From Allacma fusca (lineage: Eukaryota > Arthropoda > Collembola > Symphypleona > Sminthuridae), in assembly GCA_947179485.1 (NCBI GenBank), contig OX359246.1, forward strand, positions 24,800,001 to 24,864,000: a stretch of 64,000 bases of DNA, in the 5' to 3' direction. The notes beneath the pieces were generated by a model that searched no databases, was not told where the DNA came from, and saw nothing but the letters and a program-made list of their open reading frames with translations. Within the stretch, counting starts at the first letter, position 1, and each line of letters starts with the position of its first letter. Positions 50,482 to 62,679 of this stretch are shown piece by piece. Made by a program: the position numbers and the translations under genes.

Positions 50482-53400
50482 AATACGTCCCCCCCAGCGA
50501 TTCGCGACCCGCGAATAATTTGGGCTTGCTAACATATTATTAAACCTTTACGTATCAATATAAATTTAATCGTATCAATTAACTCATTTATTCCTATTAT
50601 CCTCGTCCTTCATAAACTTTCATTATACCTTAATGATACTTTAAGCAATTAACTCCTGAGGCTCTTGGTCCCCCACACATATAAAATTTGTGCCTTCATC
50701 TTGCCAGAATTGAAGCCAAAAATTTTAATTCTTCAGTCTTTTTTTTGGAACTTATACTCATGTAAGTCTTTGTAGGAACACGATTTCGTCTGTCTGTTCA
50801 AGCTCAGTCATTTTTTTAAGGTTAAAATTAAGAACTCATACATAAATTTAGATAGATTTATAAGAGGCCAATCCTCTAGAGCTCCCTAAATTTAAGTAGC
50901 CTCTAGTCCGTCCAGGATTTTCCTCTCATTTCCTCTTCATGATGAGAACCCAACAGACTGCTTCAACTCAACAGATAAAACTGATTCCACATTGGAAATA
51001 CTGAAGGAACAATACCAGTTCGGTTTCCTCCTTATATTCCAATATATTAATCCAAGATCTCACTTACATTTAAACATATATTCCTAATTACTGACGAAAT
51101 GATTTTAATGAGTTCAATATTTAATCCTTGACTGTAAAAGCGTTTGTTCGTCATTCATACAACAAGATTAATCCTGTCTCTCTGACAAATCCGGATTTTA
51201 TTTGAAGGCTCAATAATTAAATAATCAATGTAAAAGAGTTTATTCATCTTTGATACATATTTTCAACTATTTTCTTCTGGATTTCGCAACTATAAATTCT
51301 ATCTCTCTTGTAACTGTCCGTAGTGAAGTTATCTATTCCTGAAATTCATTATCTTTGAACTTTTAAAGTTCCTTTAATTCTTATCATTTATTCTATTTAT
51401 CTCATTCAACTATTATTTCCTAAACCATGGTAATCCTTTTGCTCCTGCTAGCCTTTTAAAACTCTACCTAACAATTCAATATTAAAATCCTTTAGTAGTG
51501 ATCAGTTACCTAGACTTTCAATACAACTGCTAGTTCAATTTTCTACTGTTCTTATGCTATGGGTGTACTCCATACATTTTTTTTGAACCCTAAAATTTTG
51601 GTTCTCTGAACATCTGTGCGGGCTATAGATATCCTGTCTATACCAACATTCTCTCGGTACTTCCCTATATTCCGATACCTTTCATTGTTACTTTTTCTCA
51701 CACATTTACCTTCCCTGCGTTAAGGCCCTGAAATCAATACGTCTATTGACTCCCTTTTATTTAATTATGATTCTAAGGCGCTACTGTCTATGAATCCCTA
51801 GCTTAATACGTCCTTCGTTATGCACGGAAAGATTTTTATTTCTAGGAGCTCCTATCTAACTTGAGTCTTATTTACCTCCAAGTTCTAAAATGCTCAACAT
51901 ACATTTCCTAATGCACGCCGATTTTTCCTATACATCCATAATGTATCTACAATTACCCAAAATGCATTCCTCAATGCACTTCAGTTCCATTACTTAAGGT
52001 TTCCTTCACATAACCTCAAAATTCTTGAGTTGACACTGATACTGAATTCAAATTCCCATTTCTAAATTCCTTTAAATTCTGAATTCATAATTCCTTTAGA
52101 TTCTCAAAACTTAATTTCCTAAGATCTGCACTAACAATTCTATCGAAGCTCATCCTAACCAGAATACTGCCTCTCAAAATGTCATTTGTGATCCTAGAAA
52201 AATCAAAACCAGTTTCTAAAAGTTCACTTTCTGTTGAAGTCAGTGATCTTTCCTATTACTGATCAAATACTATCAATATCTCTAGAATAAGCTTTCATTG
52301 CTCTTCCTATTCTGAACATTGTTTCATCATACTACGAGAATCTTTAATTCCCATTACCATTGATTAATAACTAAGGCCATCCTTGTTATTGATTTTCGAA
52401 TAATAATTTCTCAAATTATTCCATCATATTCAAATTATTTCAGTATTCATTCAACCCAGTACTCTATCTACCTACGGGCTTTTAATTTCATTCTTAATTC
52501 CCAAATTAGAATTCCTTTTTTTTTCTTTTGCTATAATTAAATTCAGATTTAAACTCTCAGGGTTAATTCCAAACCGCAATAAAACTTCCATACTCAAATC
52601 TAAAACCTCTCAACTATTCACATCTAAAAGTTCTCAGTATTTAAAATCTTAGAGTTCCTCAAGTAATCAATTTTAAACTATCCATATTCAAAGTTAAAAA
52701 CCCCAAATGTTCAAGTTAAAATTCCCAAGTTCAAATTCAAAGTCCCTTCTGACATTAAAATTCAAAAATCTCCTAATGGTCAAATTAAAAAATGCAGGAG
52801 TTCAAATTCAAAAATGTCCAATATTCAAATCCTAACTTCAAAAGTTCCTCCATATTCAAATCCCTAAAAAGTTCCCTCACATTTTAAAATTTCAAACCTT
52901 CTCATTTAAAATTTATTACTCTATTCAAGACCTAACTACCTCCGAACTATTCAATCTGAAATTATCTAATTTCTCACCTTTGAATATTTCCGAATATTTA
53001 TATTTAAGTCTAAAATTCCCTATTATCTGAGTCCAAACTCAAATCTCAATCCAAATCCAAAATTCAAATTTTGAATTCAAATCTCAATTGCAATCCTAAA
53101 TGCCATTCCCAAAGTTAAATTCAAATTCCAAAATTCAAACTCTTAAGTCCAATTTCAAAATTTTAAACTCATCTGTATTGTCAAACCTCAAGACTAATTC
53201 AAATTCTAAATTTAAAATTTAAAATCTAAATTCCAAAGTCAAATTTCAAAATTTCAAAATTTCAAAATTCAAATCCAAATGTAAAAGTCCCAGTAACCGA
53301 TCCCAAATAATACCACTACAAGTTCCATTGAGGTAAGAGGGTTGGCTATGTCCTCTTCCTGTAATGATATAAAACAGAGATCTGCCAATAGAACTTTTAA

Positions 53401-54509
53401 TTCCCCGCTTCAATCCATAATTTAAGAAAATTTCTTCCTTAAATTCTCAATAAAATTCAAATTTCTAGAGAAATCCCGTTTAGATTTCCTTTAAAATGAA
53501 CTTAATACTGTTCCACGATAAATACCTGAAATTCTAATCCTCTAGAAAATTTACACTGTTCCTCAAGGGCTAATTCCAAAATTCCAATAATTAAAATCTT
53601 AATTACTGTTAATTTATTCATAAGTCCAAGCTATGTTAATTACAAGAACTAATTTCGAGACCACAATACATTGGACTTACATACAAGGATTCTTTAGGCC
53701 GAGATTTTTACAAAAGGGGGAAAAACTTTTGGTATTCCCTACGTATGTACGTAAATTCCAAAGCTAAAAGCGTAGACCTGACTGACTAAAGACCTGCTGT
53801 AAAGAGATATATTTTTTTTCTATACTTTCCCTCTCCCTTTTTTTATACATATGTACATCTAACATCCTACTATAACTACTAGACCAATCATAAAATAATT
53901 TGTCTGTGTTATGCTTTCAAAAGTATATATGTACTTAAAAATACATTATTTTTTTTAAAGTAAACTTAATTAACATTTCTTAATTAATGCCAATTCTAAA
54001 CATAAATCCATTCAAATCTTACATCATTCTCATAGTTTAAAATTTTCGCGAAAAATTTCATCCTATTTCTTTTAAACAATTTCTCAATATATAAAAATAC
54101 AAAATTAGTAGGAACTGTCCTGTATGATGTCTCCACATCCAGTCCTCTCGGTAGAAAAAACAGTCTGCTCCCCTTGTATGTGCAGTCTTCATATTCCTAC
54201 ATCAGTCTTCCTCCGCTCCAGTCCTTTTCCCTCGGAAAGTCTGTATATGGGCTCCCAATCTTCTCCCTCTTTTCGGTCCTCTTGCATTCCCTTTCCTCTG
54301 TCGTCCGTGTCCCCGTGCTGGAACTGGCTCCTCTATTTGGCTCCCTTTTCTTTCTTCTTCCTCTCCAGGTAGAATTTGCCTTTTTTTTCATTCACTGGTA
54401 TTCTATTTTCTCTGTATCTTTTTCTCCGGCTCTTCTGTTGCCTTCATTTTTCTCTCTTCCTCCCTTCCCATCACTATGTAGCATTCTCACTAAGGCTAAA
54501 TAGTCTAAA
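50482..54509. other. LTR-element interior, 3' part: non-coding and low-complexity
   Basis: No long frame is open on either strand that looks like protein. At about 52560-53290 the plus strand is a degenerate run of AAATTCAAA, CCAAATTCAAA and similar words. A pyrimidine-rich stretch at 54120-54500 gives artificial open frames. Confidence 0.6.
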
Positions 54510-54839
54510 TTAGGGACATCTCAATTCCCCCACAGTTACACCATTTGAGATAAGGTTAGCATTTTTAAATTCCTTATCCTTAAACTGATCTTCCTTGATG
54601 GGCTGCACCTCAAACTCAATTATGGGCCTACTAATACCTATCGCTTCAAGTTTATTTTGAGGGAATTCAACCTCAATGTTTAGTTGTCCATATAAATTCT
54701 CGAACTTTATCGGAAGAGGGGTCGTAATAGTAACTACATTATTCACGGGTAATGGTATTGAGTACTCTTGTTGAGTCACGATACTTACTCCTGTCCTCAC
54801 ACACACTGATAAATTTAAAGAGTCTGTATAAATAGTCAT
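54510..54839 (-). CDS. LTR-element ORF 2, unknown protein
   Basis: A 109-aa frame starting MTIYTDSLNLSVCVRTG and dominated by alternating hydrophobic and polar residues (IPLPVNNVVTITTPLPIKF), suggesting a beta-rich fold. It follows ORF 1 after 12 bp in another frame. There are no recognisable motifs. The pair may be translated from one transcript or be exons of a longer protein. Confidence 0.55.
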   Translation of the reverse strand: MTIYTDSLNLSVCVRTGVSIVTQQEYSIPLPVNNVVTITTPLPIKFENLYGQLNIEVEFPQNKLEAIGISRPIIEFEVQPIKEDQFKDKEFKNANLISNGVTVGELRCP

Positions 54840-54851
54840 TTTGACTATTTT

Positions 54852-55289
54852 CTATTCTTGTTGTAACTCTGGAGGGTGTGTAAAGGAGGGCGTAACTCCA
54901 TACGGGTATCGGAATGTGTACAGCGCCTTATCCGGAAATTTAATATGAACATTGTGATACATGGGGTTATGGATGAGGTCCCTATGGATCTGCTCGTAAG
55001 GTAATGACACTGTTTCAACTTCTGGGATTCTCATCATATCATGTACACGATAAGGGTACTTACAATAGACAGTTAGTTCGTCCTTTACAAGGTCAATAGT
55101 ATATGGGTAGTGATCTCTCAAGTTAATTGTAATCCTCTTATTGACAATATCAGGAATAACAACGGTGGCACCATAATCCCACTCACTGTAAGGGCCCACG
55201 AATTCAATTTTTAAGGGGTTTTCGGCCATTTTCGAATAGTTAAAAGGGACAACTGTTCTTTCCATCAAACCTTCCCCCCAATCAGCCAT
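54852..55289 (-). CDS. LTR-element ORF 1, unknown protein
   Basis: Starts at an ATG in a good context (ACCATGG) and encodes 145 aa (MADWGEGLMERTVVPFNYSK at the start). The sequence is rich in Tyr, Pro and beta-branched residues, with no membrane segment, zinc knuckle or protease motif. It does not look like a gag protein. The stop is 12 bp before the start of ORF 2. I do not recognise the family. Confidence 0.6.
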   Translation of the reverse strand: MADWGEGLMERTVVPFNYSKMAENPLKIEFVGPYSEWDYGATVVIPDIVNKRITINLRDHYPYTIDLVKDELTVYCKYPYRVHDMMRIPEVETVSLPYEQIHRDLIHNPMYHNVHIKFPDKALYTFRYPYGVTPSFTHPPELQQE

Positions 55290-57066
55290 GGTAGAAATTT
55301 TTTTTTTAAATGTCAACTGAATATTTTAACTTAATCACTTAACAACTGAACTAAGTTTTCAATAAAATAGTTGATACACAAGAACTCAAAATTTTCTGGG
55401 CAACCAGTTGTAGTGCTGTGGTTACTGACCAAAACTTGACTAACGCTGGATTTTTTTTTGTTTTTTTTTCTTGTTGTCATCCCTTATTTTGTTACCATTC
55501 ACTTAACTCTAATTTTCTGTTTTGCCCTTATTAGCCCATTTATTTTTAGTACCCTTCATACTGAAGTCCCTACTCCATTTCATCGGATCTCAAATAGTCA
55601 TGTATGTACTGACCGTTTCTGTTACCCGTTGAAAGGTTTCCCATATGCTCTTATCTCTTCCGTGATTTTACTCCCTATTTGTTTATTTGCTGACTCTTCC
55701 AAATTATCCCTCATTCGAGATGCTTTGATATTATGACATTCAAGTTGTACTGTACTACGCGTACATACTTCAATTGTCCGTATATACACGGACTTTCTAT
55801 TCATCTCCCTCGCACCAGTGATATTTACTCGACTTTAATACATTTGGTCGACAGTAATAATTCCTCCGCTAATACTACATGTGACTGAGCGTCTCATTCT
55901 GACGTCTCCCATCTTTGTGTCTCCCATACAATTATATTAACTTAGCCCTAGCAAAAAAAAATCTCTTTCGGGAGTTACTATGTCCACGCTAAGCTAAGTC
56001 CTCACAACATTTTCACATATATATGTACAATATCTTAACTCAAGTTAAATTTAGTTTAAAAATTTTCTGCAAGAGTGATATAACATCAATATTCAGATTC
56101 TCCATAATCGGTTTTCTAATAGGGGTTCCATCACATTTTCATTATGACGCTAACCTGAGTTAATATGGTGATTTGAAAATTTTTAGTTTTCAGAACTGAC
56201 ATTTCTAGTGTGTATGGGGCTTAGCTGTTAGACTCTGACAATTTTTTTTCATTCTGGTCTAGGTACACTAAGTCAACTTCTTAGGGCCATATACTTACCA
56301 CGTAAATACATATATGACCAAATTAAAAGTGGTTGAAATAGTTTCGCCACAGATAGGAGGAACCAATATTTAGATTATTTACTATTAAGTTTTGTTTAAA
56401 AAGTTGATTACATTTTCTGCCAGACCCCGTTTTCTTATTAAAATTTTGATTTGAAAAAAATTTTATCTGGGTCAACTACTCTAGATCAGCACAACCCTCC
56501 CAACTACATGCTCAACTTCGTATGCATTATAATAGGATATGCCTTCAAGTGATATACTTTTAGGGGCGCTCAGCTCTAAACTATGTTTCACATTGCCCCA
56601 AACGTCAAAAAGGGAAGTGAAATCTTTCAAAATTTCCTATTTCTGAACGTAATTAGTTAAGGGCTCTCATCTAATTTTACATATCAAGGGCTAGACTCTT
56701 AAATACATACATCGCTCTTATATATATTTACAGTTATTACATAATTAAACGTTACTTATCAGTTTTACGGCAGTTACGACTCGCAAGGCAGTTTGATTTT
56801 GGCACGGTACTCAAGGATACGGCTTTAAGTCCAAGTTTAAAGTCTTATTTCCTTACTCAATTAAACAAGAAATTCAATTAGATACATATATACAAAGGCC
56901 AAATACATACATACTCAATTAATACTCATTCAATGGAATACCCTATACCTTGCCGGGCCGCTTAAATACGTGTTCAACATTATACCATATAACTTCCATA
57001 ACATATTAAATACTTATTTAATAGAATACCCTTGTTTTAATTGAATACCCCGCACCTCCACCAAAT
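55290..57066. other. LTR-element interior, 5' leader
   Basis: About 1.8 kb between the primer binding site and ORF 1, reading on the minus strand. No coding sequence is recognised; packaging or translation signals would be expected here. Confidence 0.5.
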
Positions 57067-58312
57067 TGATAGGGGTGAATCTCAGCTAAAAATGCAGGGG
57101 AATTTATTTCACCACACATAGCTAAATAATTCCTTATTATCAAATCATTAATTCAATTTGGGAAATCTTCCCGCGTCCAGGATGAAATTTATTAATTACA
57201 CAATTAGTACATGAATTCAACTCAACATATTATACCAATGGATTTTCTAAATCAAACTCTATTAATTATTATTAATTATAATTACAAAATGGTTTAAAGT
57301 TTAATTACCTTGACTTCAATAGGCACAACTTATTACTAGACTATAACTAGACAATTCTTTATTAATTCCTTAAGTCTATGATCTATACAAAATCTACAAG
57401 TGATATTTTACTTCTATCTCAGTGTCCTATTATTCCCAAACTATAAATTACTACCTGTAGATGGACAAACTCCATGCTACCAAGGCTGACTAATTCCTTA
57501 GGTCTCTTTACTAGACTACGTCCTTAAATTCTCAAATACTAACTTAAATCTTCCAAGTACAAATACAGAATTCTCTAAGAAAGATAAGAAAGATACAAGT
57601 AGGTGAGACAACTTTCTCACACTACAGGGACTAAAGTATCTAAGATGTTTAGGAGAGGTCCAGCAGAGCTGAAGCCCGCTTCAGGACCAAATACTCAGTG
57701 AATCGTCAACTTTTTCTACCTTCCTATTTATACTTTTAACTTCCCTTATGTATTTGCGGCTTGAGATTCTCATCCGCAGCCGGTATTTTTATTACTAGAT
57801 TTAATCTCCGTGGACAAAATCTCAATCAGACTTTTTACGAGAGGCTCACCGACATTCTGGCGCCGAAAGTAACATAAATACCTATTTTGGACAGTTAGTT
57901 CTTTTTCCAAAATCTCTACCACATGATAATACATATGTGTCCAGGTATTGATTTTTACTGTCGCCTCTTTTATTGCGAAGGAGTTAATTTTTGTCTACTC
58001 CATCGTAACTTTACGACTTCCTTATTTCCTCCTCTTGATCTCGGTAAGTTGCCTTAAGATCCCAGCCTCGGAGGACAAAACAATAACACGTGTCACCAAT
58101 TTTGTCCTCTCCTCTGGACCTTCTAGAACATTCCATTCCTATTCCCTAACTAAGAATATCCTCCACAAATATTTATTTAACTCAAGGAATAAGATTTTCC
58201 AGAATCTTCTGTGGCTAAGTTTCTGATTTTCCTGTTCATCGTATTGATTAATTTTAGTCCACGCCCCTTTTTAACCATAGGGCTCCTATTTTTATTTAAA
58301 AAGTACGTAACA
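57067..58312 (-). repeat. LTR (5' LTR in minus orientation)
   Basis: Same length as the left LTR and almost identical, which indicates a recent insertion. The primer binding site adjoins its inner edge at 57066. Confidence 0.92.
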
Positions 58313-58316
58313 ACAA

Positions 58317-58794
58317 CAACCTGCATGCACATTAAATAATAAACGTAGAATATTTTAGAAAGTGAAATTATTGTTATATATTTTTAAGGCGATCATACAC
58401 ATCAAATCACCTGTTTTTCTTTAAATCAGGTAATACAAATACGATTTCTATTTTCTACTATATTTTTTTAAAAAAGTACGAAAAATCCCACAAATTGAAA
58501 TGTTTTTAAAAAATCAGTCGTATTAATACCAAGAACATCTAAAGTAAAATACTATTTATTTGAATTTCTATGTAATTAATGTTATTCTGCAAAACAATTG
58601 TTGGATTTCAAAAACTGCAGGTAGTGTAGGGAATAAAACAGCAATTTATGAATCAAAAAATTAAAAGTCGTATCGGAACAGTCTGAGGACAAGGGACAGA
58701 GGAACTTTCATTGCAAAAATGTGTCTGGAGCACCATGCGGCGGGTATTCGAATCTGCTGGGAGATTAATATCCGTCTATAAACGAGTTTTCGGT
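58317..58794. repeat. Spacer before cassette C
   Basis: Matches 36365-36800 before cassette B, including TTTTTAAGGCGATCATACAC. No gene is seen. Confidence 0.6.
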
Positions 58795-59959
58795 CTTAAT
58801 TGGGTAATTAATTTTGAAGGCAGGAAAATTTTGCAGGTATTCCACCTGCCGGCCACGCCGTGTAGACCAACTCATGCAAAATTCACCCAAACAGTTTAAG
58901 GACGGCTGATGAAATAAACGCGAGCGTAAAAATACCTACACTAAATTATAGTGCGGATTACTGAGTTTACTCCTGCTGAGAATAATAAATGGCTTTCTGA
59001 AAGATTTAACCCTGGACGATTTGAAATCGATTTCAGAAAGTCCAAGAGCCGGCTCTAATTTTTTCCTAGGGTGTAGATCCTTATTACTACTCTCTTTTGG
59101 AGAAGATAGTTGTTCTTTGGAAGTACAGTACCAATAACACAATTATCTTCGTCATGGGGACTCACGGAAATCGTTGTCGATACTTTGCAGCGCTACCAGG
59201 CGCTACCGTTTGCATCCATTTGTCGATACTTTCCAGGAATATCCAGAAATGAGCCTCCCAATGCTTGATATATGGCTACCTCTAGCAATCCAAGAAAGTA
59301 AGCCGGAGTGGCTAATTAATTTCAAAACAAACGCTCACAGATTAGTGTCTCCATTAGATCTGCACGCAACGCTTCAGGATACCCTAGCAATGTCAGCAGA
59401 CACCTTGGAAAATAGAAATCAAGCCAGCCGAAACCTATCCGAACAAAAAGGCTTGTCTGTTTTCGGAATCATTCCAACAAATCTGACCTGTGAGTCAGCT
59501 TACATCCCAGATCAGTATTATCAATGCGGCGTGACCAGATGTGCACATAAGGATAGTACCCTAGCTAAAAAACTGGGATCTCTAACTGTATCAAAAGCGA
59601 ATGAGATTATTGAACCTGTGAAAAATAACTGCATTGGATTTAAGTTATGATTTAGGTCGCAATGACGCATTTCGTGGAGTATATTATTCAAGTAGTGGTG
59701 GAACCTCCGGCGTCCTTGCGATGTAGGGTTCGGTATATTCCTGGTTTATTCTATACCATATGGTTTTTGTGGAAATTATTAGAGACGTGCAAAGAAGTTC
59801 TGAGTATAAATAGACTACTCAATGTGACCAAAATTTTAGTCCTGACCCATATTGTTACTGTAAGGATTACTTCAAGGAGGAGTTAAATCCGAATGAAAGA
59901 GCGAAGAGGAAACTGTTGGAGAGGAGGAAAACGATGACAAAAAAGAATAAGTCAATGTA
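58795..59959 (+). pseudogene. DUF229/sulfatase-like pseudogene, copy C
   Basis: Exon 2 and 3 remnants are followed by AAAGTCCAAGAGC joined directly to the intron 4 end and exon 5, the same internal deletion as in copy B. The GDHGN motif is altered (MGTHGNR) and followed by a small disordered duplication. The stretch 59210-59649 stays open in the right frame and is close to copy A. TGA at 59647-59649 and further shifts break the end. The Lys-rich tail ends at 59959. Confidence 0.88.
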
Positions 59960-60154
59960 ATAATAAAATATAAACACAGCAAATATACAGTCACGCTTGA
60001 GCAACCTGAAACACAACTAACAATAAGACAAGCATGTCTCAAAGGATCACTGTTCTATTTACAACCATGTATGTAAGCCGAGGCGCTTACTCAAGCGCAG
60101 TTTCGGATCGCAAAAGATTTGCATTTATTGCCAGACATGAAATGTAACGCATTT

Positions 60155-61521
60155 TTAAAAATAAATGAGCATAGAGACAGAATTTATAATTATAATGCTA
60201 GCGATAGATATCCCAGTTGTTTTTGTCACTCCAAAATATGAACCTAGCATTACCTGTAAGGGCTTACATGATCTCAGAAGCATCCGCAGCTCTTGCCTCT
60301 TCAGTCCTCGGAGCTCTGAACTGTTAAAAAGACGCTGGCGGAGCTCCTCATTGGACAGTTCCAGCTGAGTGGCTAGCAGGGGCAAAATACGGAAACTGTA
60401 GAACATCGACGCTAACCCGGGTCCAGCGTAGCTCAGATAATCACGAAATGGGATTTTACCCACAAAGCGTGCCGACCCATACCAGCAGACAATCCCGCCA
60501 ATCATTAACGCCAAGGTGATCATTGGATATATGATTGCTGAGAAGACGAAATTATGCAGCTGGTTGAGTACCTGAAGCTGTCTGAACTCCTGAAAGGATT
60601 TGATTACATCGTGCGACGGTTTCTTAATCCTAGGGAATAAATAAATCCATAAAATGATAACAATGACACTCGAATAAATATCCATAAATTCAGCGGGATT
60701 TTCTGTTTTTATCAAGGAACCCCTACCTATGAGTCAGCATAATATTTGCAGTCTCAATGTAGACAAATACGAGAATCACTATCAGGTTGATTGTAAAGAT
60801 AAAGTTTAACGTCCATTGAAATGTAAACCAAGTGAAGAGAAATTTGAGCAGTGGTGTTTGCTTTTCTAGGAGCACTAGTGACAACCAGTGCTTTTTGGAG
60901 TTTGAGTGAGATACTGCTACGAAGGCTTTGATCATATACCTTCCAAACACATAAAGAAATATGAGCTTAATGAATTTGTAGTCCTTCTGGTTCAGAATAT
61001 TTCTCGCTGAAATCAAAACAGTTTAAAGTATAAAGTATTGCTTTCAAACATCATGAAATTTCTTTTTGACAAAAATAGCCCCCAAAGTTTCTTCGACCGT
61101 TTGCAGGAATACAATATTTGTGGGTTAATAGAGAAAAAATAATTTAAACACCTGCAAGTTTTGAGCGAAGCGAGGCCAAAAGGTTGAACATGAAAACATA
61201 CTCTTCATGGTAAAACATAGCATTCATAGTGAAGAAAAACATCAAGATTGCGGGAATAATTTGATTAAAAATCATCGAAAAATATCTAATATTTCCAGCC
61301 GAGTCCCCCTCAATAATCCCATGACTGAAGAAAGTTATCAACCGAAATAGAAGATACAGGGCCTCAACCACTACAACACTGCCGCTTGAAAAGTACCAAT
61401 AATATTTATTAAGATTGTTTCCACTGTAAAGAATGTCTCCTTTGAAGAAACAAGGATAAATTTTTAGCTTGGATGCGAGCACAATGATTTTCCTTGAATT
61501 CGGCAACGTCTCAATGGACAT
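60155..61521 (-). CDS. Gustatory receptor-like chemoreceptor, copy C (GR3)
   Basis: Exons 61521-61152, 61006-60727 and 60629-60155 give 374 aa with the same phases as GR1 and GR2. It differs from GR2 at a handful of residues (SIETL for STETL, LVLLEKQ for LVLPEKQ, LTHR for LNHR, GLKRQE for GLQRQQ). A second ATG directly 5' replaces the CACAG|G possible acceptor of the other copies, so a 5' non-coding exon, if real there, could not splice in the same way here. Confidence 0.82.
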
Positions 61522-62679
61522 CATGTGGAGTTAATATAAACAAATCGATTTTTGACGATATAAGTTTTAACGTATAAGAAACCTGGGAGAGAGCAAGTTT
61601 CATGAAGGAATGAATTTCCACATTTCCCGAATATTGCTAGAAACAATCAGAAATTCTTAATAATTTTTAGCTTGTAAGTAACCTGGGTGAGACCAAGTTT
61701 CATGAAGGAATGAAGTTGAACATTGCCTGAAGCCGGAATATGACTCCAAACAAATCGGCTTACAAGCCATGTACAATTTTTAGATAATTCTTCTCAAACA
61801 TTAATTAATCAATTATTTGTCAATTGTTCATTCGACTTTAAGCACCCATCACGGGAATTATTTTAAAACTATCATACCGGTACATATTTCTGAAAGTTCA
61901 AATGAACAGGGTTCTTCAACGGCAGGACAGTTTAAATAATTATGACGGTGATTACACATTGCTCGGAGATGTATGTATCTACGTATTCCTTTTAATATCC
62001 TTAAGATTAAGTATGACGTTATTGGGAGAACTTGATTGGATTAAATCTTTCATAAAATATATAGAAATTACGAGCAAAAACATGAGTTACATACGTTGAT
62101 GGTGAGAGCTACGTACATTGTCGTGGAGGAAAAATGGAGTCATAGTTGGAGAGGAGCTAAATAAGGTTCCCGGCAACGAATAAATTTCCAGCAACGATGA
62201 AAATAGTATTATGGCCGGAGGTTACAAGCCAGGTGCAATGGATGTCAGAAGTTTTTCCTGAATTATCACATTTACCAAAAGTGACTCAGGAATTTGGAGT
62301 CAGGACGATCGAGGCAGCTGGGAAATGCCAGCACGATCGAAACGTTAGGGTGAAGATGGCTGACGACATGGAGCAAGAACATCAAGCAGAGGAGCAGCCA
62401 ATCCCAGAGCAGGTAGCCGAAAGGGAAGAAAATGACCGACCAATGGGAGACGAGGAGTCTGAAGTGGACTCAAGGAGACGCGAACGATTTGGAAAAGGAG
62501 ACAAATAGTTGGATCGAGACCTGAAGGAGAGCAGACAGGTTTTAATTGGACTAACAGTGGGCGATGGTGTTCGTGGACGAGTGGGATTGATGGAACAAAT
62601 TGAACTACAAGGATGATTAGCCATAACCTCCCGAAAAAATGATTTAAGATTCCTTCTATAGAAATGGCCAATGATATGT
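61522..62679. other. Region upstream of GR3, with an unplaced ORF at 62197-62508
   Basis: To about 62100 it matches the upstream regions of GR1 and GR2, with a local tandem duplication near 61575-61720 (CAAGTTTCATGAAGGAATGAA twice, in part). The 103-aa frame at 62197-62508 starts MKIVLWPEVTSQVQWM and ends in a charged tail (EAEEQP- and RRRERFGKG-like). It is unrelated to cassette genes and looks like a transposon fragment, but I cannot name it. Confidence 0.4.

Larger units (their letters stand above)
49236..58312 (-). mobile_element. Young 9.1-kb LTR element with two unfamiliar ORFs and no recognisable gag or pol
   Basis: Two direct LTRs of 1246 bp flank 6585 bp. ACAA is duplicated on both sides (49232-49235 and 58313-58316). 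Reading the minus strand, the LTRs start TGTTACGTAC and end CCCCTATCA. Directly inside the 5' LTR (57066 downwards) is TGGTGGAGGTGCGGGG, which can pair with the 3' end of a tRNA-Ala-type tRNA, so the element runs on the minus strand. A G-rich tract at about 50488-50495 may act as the polypurine tract. The only good ORFs are those at 55289-54852 and 54839-54510. No protease, reverse transcriptase or integrase was seen, so it probably moves with help from another element. Confidence 0.9.

Noticed and set aside
54124-54503. Overlapping plus-strand frames of 82 and 109 codons
   Set aside because: The stretch is pyrimidine-rich, so stops are rare; composition explains the Ser/Pro/Phe-rich translations.
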